From a virus, in the IMG/VR virus record IMGVR_UViG_3300035209_000033, positions 1 to 32,378 of that record: a stretch of DNA of 32,378 bases; one strand, written 5' to 3'. The translations under genes were made by a program, and so were the position numbers. The notes under the pieces are model-generated. The model did no database searches and was not told the DNA's origin. It saw nothing but the letters and a program-made list of their open reading frames with translations. Shown piece by piece: positions 27,664 through 32,378 of the stretch. Each line of letters starts with the position of its first letter. The first letter of the stretch is position 1.

Positions 27664-27696
27664 CTAAAGCGGAATATTTAATTGTGAATGATCTAT

Positions 27697-28005
27697 CTAT
27701 TCTTCTTTGTCGTATGGATCAAAATTCTGTCTTTCGGTTACGGGTTTGGTCAGCCAGGAAATAATATTGTCGGGGGTTTTTATCAGAGTATCGATGAGTT
27801 GTTTTTTGGCCTTGAATAATTCGTTGTAAATTTTATAAAGCTCCGGACTCAATTCTTTTAAATCTTCACTGTCTTGCTTTTTTTGGATGTCTTCCTTGCT
27901 CTCTTCTAGGGCATCTATAATGATTCGCCAAAATTCCGTTTGCTTCCCTTGTTTCAGGATTTCTATTTTAGAAGGATCGCTTGCTGTTGTGAGTTTCTTT
28001 TTCAT
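27697..28005 (-). CDS. Helical protein following the portal gene, 102 aa
   Basis: ATG 28005 overlaps the portal stop as ATGA, so it is translationally coupled to portal. The protein is all-helical and charged (KQTEFWRIIIDALEESKEDI, SPELYKIYNELFKAKKQLID) with the motif TPDNIISWL near the C-terminus. Small proteins with this pattern, including the KTPDxIIxWL-like end, occur next to portal genes in many uncultured phages; I know no assigned role. A portal-assembly or head-accessory function is inferred from coupling. A 215-base structured gap follows. Confidence 0.7.
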   Translation of the reverse strand: MKKKLTTASDPSKIEILKQGKQTEFWRIIIDALEESKEDIQKKQDSEDLKELSPELYKIYNELFKAKKQLIDTLIKTPDNIISWLTKPVTERQNFDPYDKEE

Positions 28006-29945
28006 TTGGTCATATTGGCAAACTCGGGTTGCGGAGTTGGTGTATCTCCGGACACAGGCGCGCCTTTAACTTGTAATGGCTGTTTAGGTGGGAATAATGC
28101 TGGGTTATCTCTTTTGACTAGCATTAATCTTTTATGAGCGAGAATGTGGGCGAGGCTCCAGGCGTTTTGATTCGCTTTAGAATGAATATCAATATGGGTT
28201 AGGTGGTCATCAGTCACAGAAACTTTTGCCGTCTTTTTATTATTAAGTAGAATGTTTTCATCCTCGGCTTGCAGTTCATCAACTGTCGGCGGAAAAAGAA
28301 GACTTATCTCTTCTTTAGTTTTTCCACTTAATTTTGCCAGGTCTTTTAAAAGCACTCGCCTATTTATATCCGGGTCTTGGATGGCTAGAGTCGCATAGGT
28401 TGTTGCTCCCTGTAGTTTCTGTTGTCTTTTTCCTTCAGTAATAATTTTTGATTCTATTTTTACATCGGGGTCAACAGTGGATATTAAATTTTCTCTAGTG
28501 AGTTCTCGCCAGATTGGAGCTGATGCACCTTGAATGCGAACAACCTTTTGATCAATATCGTTTTTAAAATGTTTTTTATAGAGCACATACCATAGAAGCC
28601 AAAATGCTTTCTCACTCCAGCCGTATATTTTTGCAGACATTGAGAATCTAGTATCACCACCGGCAGCCGCTAATTGCTGTTCACCGAGAGTTCTTTGTTT
28701 TTGGCTTTGAATCCCCTGCCTCATTTCCGTTGCTGCGGTTGCGCGCTGAGCCGAAACATCAAGCACATCCATAATAAGAGAAGCGTAAGCATGAGCGGTT
28801 GATTTTTGCACCGGACCCAAAGCATTATTTATATCTCCATCCACTCCAACAAATTTATTTATGCGGAAATTTAAATCATTTTTATTTTTAATTTTCGTCT
28901 GGTCAAAAAGATAAGTTGGAGTAACTTCAGACTTTGCCGATTCCATAGCAATGTTTAAAAGAGTTGCTCGGGCTCGTTGTTTATCTTCCGTTAGATCAGG
29001 AATTGACACTCCATCCCAGTTGGCGGCCATTGGGTATAAAGTACGGTCAAGTAAAGGCCACTTACCGTTATAATCCATCTTCATTAAGCGCACGAGAACG
29101 CTACGCGAGTTTCCAAGCGTTACCAAGTACTTCTGACCTTTGATGGTGGTAAACCAGTTTAAAAGGCGAAATTCGTAGTTTTCATACTTTCCTAGTGATT
29201 CTTCCCTGGAAGTAAAATTTTCCGTTCCGGAGGCTGTTTGGTGAGCTGCTCGGAGTTCGTCCAATAAATCTTCCGGTGATTCTTTTCCCTTTTTTAGGGC
29301 GCCAATATTAAAATATCCGGGTAAATCTTTGAGTTCGTAATATGTTGCGCCTACTTCCCATCCACCGAAACGCATCGCTCCCTTTCCAGTGAGTCCGGTT
29401 CCATTTACGGAAGTCGCTCGAGGATCTCGTATAAAAGTGGAAGCATCTAGGTTCTCTGGACTCGGGCACATCTTGCCTTCGTCTCGGTTGAAATCCATCA
29501 TCAATAAAAGTCCACGGCCAAAAAATTCAGCATCCCAGTTCCAGTAATAGTCGAGCTCTGCTTTCTGCATTACATCATAATCAAATTCAGTTACTGCATT
29601 TAGGTTGTCTTCCACGTCTTCATCTCCCCGGCCACCTCGGCCCTCCCAGTTTGAAATTAATCGATCATCGTATAGCGAAGCGTGCACAGTATTAAAAGTG
29701 GTGAACATCAAACCATCGCCAACTGCCTTATCGTCTCGCATTTGATTGTTATAAAGTTTTAGGCGCGCCAGATTCTTTTTGCGTTTGGCCATGTTGTAGG
29801 GATTGGCAACATTAAATTCATTCTGCACTTGGCGGATTATTGCTTCTTGGGTCTTGGCATCGATGACGTCAGTTACAATATCATCGGATTCCACGACTTC
29901 CCTGGTAATGTCAGCGTATTTAATTTTTGGTTTGGTGTCTGCCAT
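28002..29945 (-). CDS. Portal protein, 647 aa
   Basis: The protein has the portal layout: a helical N-terminus (IRQVQNEFNVANPYNMAKRK), wing segments (MFTTFNTVHASLYDDRLISN), an aspartate-rich DEDVEDNLNAVTEFDYDVMQ helix, then YYWNWDAEFFGRGLLLMMDF and conserved DPRATSVNG. A stem/clip region follows, and a crown-like C-terminal part with helices (EEISLLFPPTVDELQAEDEN) and a disordered Pro-rich tail. Length fits P22/podovirus-type portals, which form the dodecameric DNA channel. It follows a 153-residue gene by two bases and overlaps the next gene by four. Confidence 0.8.
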   Translation of the reverse strand: MADTKPKIKYADITREVVESDDIVTDVIDAKTQEAIIRQVQNEFNVANPYNMAKRKKNLARLKLYNNQMRDDKAVGDGLMFTTFNTVHASLYDDRLISNWEGRGGRGDEDVEDNLNAVTEFDYDVMQKAELDYYWNWDAEFFGRGLLLMMDFNRDEGKMCPSPENLDASTFIRDPRATSVNGTGLTGKGAMRFGGWEVGATYYELKDLPGYFNIGALKKGKESPEDLLDELRAAHQTASGTENFTSREESLGKYENYEFRLLNWFTTIKGQKYLVTLGNSRSVLVRLMKMDYNGKWPLLDRTLYPMAANWDGVSIPDLTEDKQRARATLLNIAMESAKSEVTPTYLFDQTKIKNKNDLNFRINKFVGVDGDINNALGPVQKSTAHAYASLIMDVLDVSAQRATAATEMRQGIQSQKQRTLGEQQLAAAGGDTRFSMSAKIYGWSEKAFWLLWYVLYKKHFKNDIDQKVVRIQGASAPIWRELTRENLISTVDPDVKIESKIITEGKRQQKLQGATTYATLAIQDPDINRRVLLKDLAKLSGKTKEEISLLFPPTVDELQAEDENILLNNKKTAKVSVTDDHLTHIDIHSKANQNAWSLAHILAHKRLMLVKRDNPALFPPKQPLQVKGAPVSGDTPTPQPEFANMTK

Positions 29946-29947
29946 AT

Positions 29948-30409
29948 TTATTTTACAAACTGCATCGGCGACAAAATTCCTATCTCATGAAAAGGTTTTT
30001 TGCCTTCCTCTATTGGGACCGAAACACCATGAAAAACACAACGGTAAACCATATAGTTATTTTCTTCGGTGACTTGCCAAATACATTCCTTGTTTTTTGG
30101 TAAAGCAAGAGTTTCTTTTTTATCCTCTTTTCTCTGTTTATTTTCAATTTCTATTAGCGCATCGATGGTAGTCATCGCTCCGGAGAGAATAATCTGCTCG
30201 GCCGCTTCCATTTCTTCTTTGGTGTATGGAATGGGAATCAAGTGGAGTTTGTATTTGATAATATTCAAGAGACTGCGCGGAACAAAAATATGATATTGAA
30301 ATATTTCCCCTTTTTTATTGGCAAACAAGTATTGAAAAACGTTGTTAAATTGCATGACGTGAATCATGTAAACTCCATACTGCATTTTTCTTAATACTCT
30401 TATTTTCAT
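29948..30409 (-). CDS. Unknown protein upstream of portal, 153 aa
   Basis: The N-terminus (MKIRVLRKMQYGVYMIHVMQ) and FQYHIFVPRSLLNIIKYKL are amphipathic and beta/alpha mixed; the middle has YTKEEMEAAEQIILSGAMTT and the C-terminus includes a Cys pair in IWQVTEENNYMVYRCVFHGV. I recall similar proteins upstream of portals in uncultured phages thought to infect Patescibacteria, but know no function. ATG 30409 overlaps the stop of the 52-residue gene (ATGA), so expression is coupled. Its stop is two bases from the portal ATG. Confidence 0.7.
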   Translation of the reverse strand: MKIRVLRKMQYGVYMIHVMQFNNVFQYLFANKKGEIFQYHIFVPRSLLNIIKYKLHLIPIPYTKEEMEAAEQIILSGAMTTIDALIEIENKQRKEDKKETLALPKNKECIWQVTEENNYMVYRCVFHGVSVPIEEGKKPFHEIGILSPMQFVK

Positions 30410-30564
30410 TTAAGTTTTAAACTATTTTTTAATACTAATCCGTTAAGGTAATGGCGAGGATTTCTAGGGAATCTGCGCGTCTCTATTTTCGCGATAGTAT
30501 TATTCTCTTTAGAAGAGAAAAGATTTTTAAAGAATTGAATTATTGATTTTATTATTTTCATCAT
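30406..30564 (-). CDS. 52-residue basic protein with amphipathic N-terminal helix
   Basis: ATG ATG at 30564-30559 opens a 52-codon frame ending TGA at 30408-30406, overlapping the next ATG as ATGA. It fills the gap between the 30576-30866 gene and the 153-residue gene exactly. The peptide has an amphipathic start (MMKIIKSIIQFFKNLFSSKE) similar in style to the endolysin N-terminus, followed by a very basic stretch (KIETRRFPRNPRHYLNGL). The exact fit between neighbours and stop-start coupling support a real gene. It could bind membrane or nucleic acid; function unknown. Confidence 0.55.
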   Translation of the reverse strand: MMKIIKSIIQFFKNLFSSKENNTIAKIETRRFPRNPRHYLNGLVLKNSLKLK

Positions 30565-30575
30565 ATAAATTATTA

Positions 30576-30866
30576 TTAGCGATTAAATTCTCCCGACTTA
30601 GCTTTACGACTCATCTCTTTCATCTTGGCATCTTCAATTTTCATGGCGTTTACAGTTGGACCCATAATAGTGCTAGCAACTTTTGTTGCCAGTTTGCCTG
30701 CATTTTTAACCGTATCAGCAACCATTCCGCCAATCATTTGAAATGGAGTTGGCGCTTTTGGATGATACATACCCTCTTTTCCTGTCTGAGCTGCGCCGTG
30801 AAATATCATTGCATTAGGATCTGTTGATTTCGTCATTCTTGTCTTCGTTATCATTTGACCGCTCAT
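30576..30866 (-). CDS. Unknown basic Met/Lys-rich protein, 96 aa
   Basis: I choose ATG 30866 (MSGQMITKTRMTKSTDPNAM); the longer frame starts at TTG inside a terminator hairpin. The protein has an NAMIFHGAAQTGKEGMYH segment, then a small hydrophobic/Gly-Ala stretch (FQMIGGMVADTVKNAGKLAT, about 45-65), and a charged Met-rich C-terminal helix (AMKIEDAKMKEMSRKAKS). It may associate with membrane or with the head. No family is recognised. No Shine-Dalgarno precedes the ATG. Promoter-like element E and a terminator-like hairpin lie upstream. Confidence 0.55.
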   Translation of the reverse strand: MSGQMITKTRMTKSTDPNAMIFHGAAQTGKEGMYHPKAPTPFQMIGGMVADTVKNAGKLATKVASTIMGPTVNAMKIEDAKMKEMSRKAKSGEFNR

Positions 30867-30890
30867 AGATTTTTTAAAATTAGTTTTTAA

Positions 30891-30919
30891 ATAAAAATCC
30901 GCCTTGACCAAAGCGGATT
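30891..30919 (-). terminator. Intrinsic terminator just inside the transcript from promoter E
   Basis: Minus strand: AATCCGC (30919-30913) and GCGGATT (30902-30896) form a 7-bp stem around a 10-base loop, followed by TTTATTT. It begins about six bases after the predicted start of promoter E, so it may attenuate the downstream gene or release a very short RNA. Confidence 0.6.
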
Positions 30920-30931
30920 ATGTGCAAACTA

Positions 30932-30959
30932 ATTTTACTGCCTATTTAAAAAAATAAAG
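30932..30959 (-). promoter_or_regulatory. Promoter-like element E
   Basis: Minus strand: CTTTAT (30959-30954, within GACTTTATTT), 16-base spacer, TAAAAT (30937-30932). The same upstream box and spacing as promoters A and B, but here the gene is about 65 bases downstream, behind a terminator-like hairpin. Confidence 0.5.
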
Positions 30960-31008
30960 TCAGATTGAGAAGGGTGTGGAAAACTTAAAAATTATTAAAA
31001 AATAAACC

Positions 31009-31479
31009 CTATTTAGATAGACTTGCCGCCATATTCCAAGCAAGATGTAAAATTACAGGCACAGATAAGGCGAGTATATAATAAATAATTTTTAGAAATA
31101 AATATTTTGTTTTCTTAGCTAAGTAGAAAAAATATCCCATGATAAGTCCAAGCACAATATGAACCCAAACAATGATTATATTTTTATCTGTAAAATCTTT
31201 GCGATTTATAAAATAGACAAGTTGCTCCATAAAGCCGAAACCTAGTCCAATAAATGGAACTGCGGAAGAAGTGAAGTAGACAAATCGTATCAGTAGAAAT
31301 GCAGCAGTAAATTTCAAAATCTCTTCAATCCAGGGACCGTATGTTGTTGCACTGTAGGGTAATGATAATTTGTCATTAGAAAAATAAAAATGGTACATTA
31401 AAATAATAATACAGGTCAAACTTATTCCAACACATAGAGACACTGCCACTTGCAACCAATTCTTTTTTAACATAAGCAT
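31009..31479 (-). CDS. PrsW-like intramembrane metalloprotease, 156 aa
   Basis: The protein has about five membrane helices and the PrsW-type motif set: E52-E53-x-x-K56 (PWIEEILKF), E85 in GLGFGFMEQLVYF, H107 (VWVHIVLGLIMGYFF) and H145...N149 (ILHLAWNM). Together these can form the metal site of glutamic/zinc intramembrane proteases of the PrsW/CPBP superfamily. It is shorter than typical PrsW, a minimal core. It lies between terL and the head genes with its own leaderless-type -10 (TATAAT, six bases before ATG). It may cleave a host anti-sigma factor, bacteriocin-type peptide or receptor, or act in immunity. Catalysis is inferred from motifs. Confidence 0.75.
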   Translation of the reverse strand: MLMLKKNWLQVAVSLCVGISLTCIIILMYHFYFSNDKLSLPYSATTYGPWIEEILKFTAAFLLIRFVYFTSSAVPFIGLGFGFMEQLVYFINRKDFTDKNIIIVWVHIVLGLIMGYFFYLAKKTKYLFLKIIYYILALSVPVILHLAWNMAASLSK

Positions 31480-31485
31480 AAATAA

Positions 31486-31491
31486 ATTATA
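31486..31491 (-). promoter_or_regulatory. TATAAT box, leaderless geometry, before the PrsW-like gene
   Basis: A perfect TATAAT (31491-31486) starts four bases after the terL stop and ends six bases before ATG 31479. ACTTT occurs further upstream but with a shorter spacing than in promoters A-C. Confidence 0.45.
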
Positions 31492-31494
31492 TTA

Positions 31495-32378
31495 CTAATA
31501 AGGATCAAAGTCATGGTCAGCGATGTCGGTAGTACCGGTACTCTTGGCCAACGGAGTATTTTTCATTCGGAGTTGGTAGGGAATATGTTTAGGTTCGTGA
31601 AGCATTAAACGATGCAGATTTTCGGGCTGATGGTCGTTCTTATCTTTTGGTCTGCCGGATTTTTCTTTATCGTCCGCGGCGTTGCCTTTATATTCAGCCC
31701 AGACGTATTCTTCCAGCTGTTTGATAGTTGTTCGGCAGGTGTCAAAAATAAATAGTTCGGGTTCTTTTACAAACTTGCCGGCTTTTATTTCATAATCAAA
31801 AGCATCTTCCACTCGCTTGATTCCAGCCATTAAATTCTTACTGCCTTTGATCCATCGTCCGCCAAGTTCTTCTAGTTGGGTTCCTACACTCTTTTCTTTT
31901 TTATGTTGGTCGTCGTTGAAAGCGGAAGGGTCAATTATTCTGTCTTCAATTCTGAAATGTAAATTGGTTTCAAGTTCAACCATTCGTGTATAGAGAGTTT
32001 TAATAGTTCCTTCGGTTACAAGTTCAGCGGAAACTATTTTAGTACCTCGACTGTTTACGGATAAATACATCACATGATCAGCTACTCTTGGATGCGGATC
32101 AAGCGCTTTGTATGTTGTCCAGTCTTTTTCATTCAAGATAAATGGTTTTATTACATGCACCTTGCGGTTAAATCTCTTGTGGACTCTGCCCAGTAAGTGG
32201 CCGAATTTCCCAAATATGCGGGCTTCTTTTTCATCTTCCGGCATAGCATCAGCCATTCTTTGAATTGCTTTATGGTCTAGTATTCCCCGGACTCCATGTA
32301 TTTTACAGGCATCTTCCGCCTCCGCTTCCACATAATTTGAATAGCCGGATTCCGCGTGTTCGTCCATCCAGTCTTTTA
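31495..32378 (-). CDS. terL: Terminase large subunit, C-terminal part (start outside window)
   Basis: The frame is open to the right edge (codons for K-D-W precede the first Met at 32367), so the N-terminal ATPase is missing. The visible 293 residues include the linker (PEDEKEARIFGKFGHLLGRV, typical of the TerL junction) and the RNase H-like nuclease domain. Three acidic sites are visible: ALDPHPR, RIIDPSAF and the KDKNDHQPENLHRL segment. TerL docks on the portal, pumps DNA into the capsid by ATP hydrolysis and cuts the concatemer. The gene ends TAG at 31497-31495 and is followed directly by the PrsW-like gene. Confidence 0.85.
   Translation of the reverse strand, partial: KDWMDEHAESGYSNYVEAEAEDACKIHGVRGILDHKAIQRMADAMPEDEKEARIFGKFGHLLGRVHKRFNRKVHVIKPFILNEKDWTTYKALDPHPRVADHVMYLSVNSRGTKIVSAELVTEGTIKTLYTRMVELETNLHFRIEDRIIDPSAFNDDQHKKEKSVGTQLEELGGRWIKGSKNLMAGIKRVEDAFDYEIKAGKFVKEPELFIFDTCRTTIKQLEEYVWAEYKGNAADDKEKSGRPKDKNDHQPENLHRLMLHEPKHIPYQLRMKNTPLAKSTGTTDIADHDFDPY

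Noticed and set aside
30867-30911. N-terminal extension of the 30576 gene from a TTG
   Set aside because: The TTG lies inside a terminator hairpin and has no ribosome site; the internal ATG 30866 is a better start.
1-32378. UGA recoded as glycine (SR1/Gracilibacteria code)
   Set aside because: Several genes end cleanly at TGA with overlapping downstream starts, and long frames contain no in-frame TGA, so the standard code applies.
1-32378. CRISPR arrays or insertion sequences
   Set aside because: No regularly spaced direct repeats with unique spacers and no transposase-like gene with terminal inverted repeats were seen.

Overview
This window is the structural, lysis and replication-control part of a tailed-phage genome (or prophage). 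Every supported protein gene is on the minus strand, so transcription runs from base 32378 towards base 1. Both ends are cut: terL loses its N-terminus at the right edge and a small unknown gene runs off the left edge. TerL, a 647-residue portal, a scaffold, an N4-gp56-type major capsid protein, an adaptor-like protein and very large internal/ejection-type proteins are present. I see no tail-tube or tape-measure gene, so a short-tailed (podovirus-like) particle is the best reading. The DNA is AT-rich and uses the standard code, with TGA working as a stop. Several small proteins have the look of Patescibacteria (CPR) proteins, including a one-helix protein with a C-terminal Cys pair and a short SLT domain with a GDGGLAYSVFQFH-like motif. 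A CPR host is therefore plausible, but this is inference.

Layout in transcription order. Packaging and head (32378-22337): terL, a PrsW-like intramembrane protease, four small genes including an unlisted 52-residue gene, portal, a helical gene, scaffold, major capsid, three decoration/leader-controlled small structural genes, a beta-helix protein and a head-tail adaptor. Tail and ejection (22318-9597): small structural protein, a repeat-rich fibre-like protein, a coiled-coil membrane protein, a nozzle/propeller-like protein, a fibre, a 625-residue protein with a peptidoglycan-binding domain, and an 1872-residue giant with an HELGH zincin motif. Fibres and lysis (9560-4115): collagen-like and signal-peptide-bearing fibre proteins, a tyrosine recombinase, a papain-like/peptidoglycan-binding endolysin, a holin candidate and an SLT lysozyme. 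Control and replication (4092-1): small membrane and zinc-ribbon proteins, a second tyrosine recombinase, a tiny HTH protein, a candidate origin with a perfect DnaA box, a 181-base structured RNA element, a 49-residue membrane protein and a replisome-organiser-like protein with iteron-like repeats inside its gene.

The most notable signals are non-coding. (1) A repeated promoter with a CTTTAT box, 15-16 bases, then GATAAT, set only 6-9 bases before the ATG, implies leaderless or nearly leaderless mRNAs for the lysis, fibre and HTH genes; most other genes also lack Shine-Dalgarno sequences. (2) A GC-rich 181-base RNA-like fold closed by a long helix lies directly before the 49-residue membrane gene. 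(3) One small structural gene has a leader with three CGAAAG loops inside a stem that hides its Shine-Dalgarno. (4) A 12-bp/7-bp/12-bp dyad lies 38 bases before one recombinase. (5) A dyad-rich leader ending in an intrinsic terminator lies before the other recombinase.
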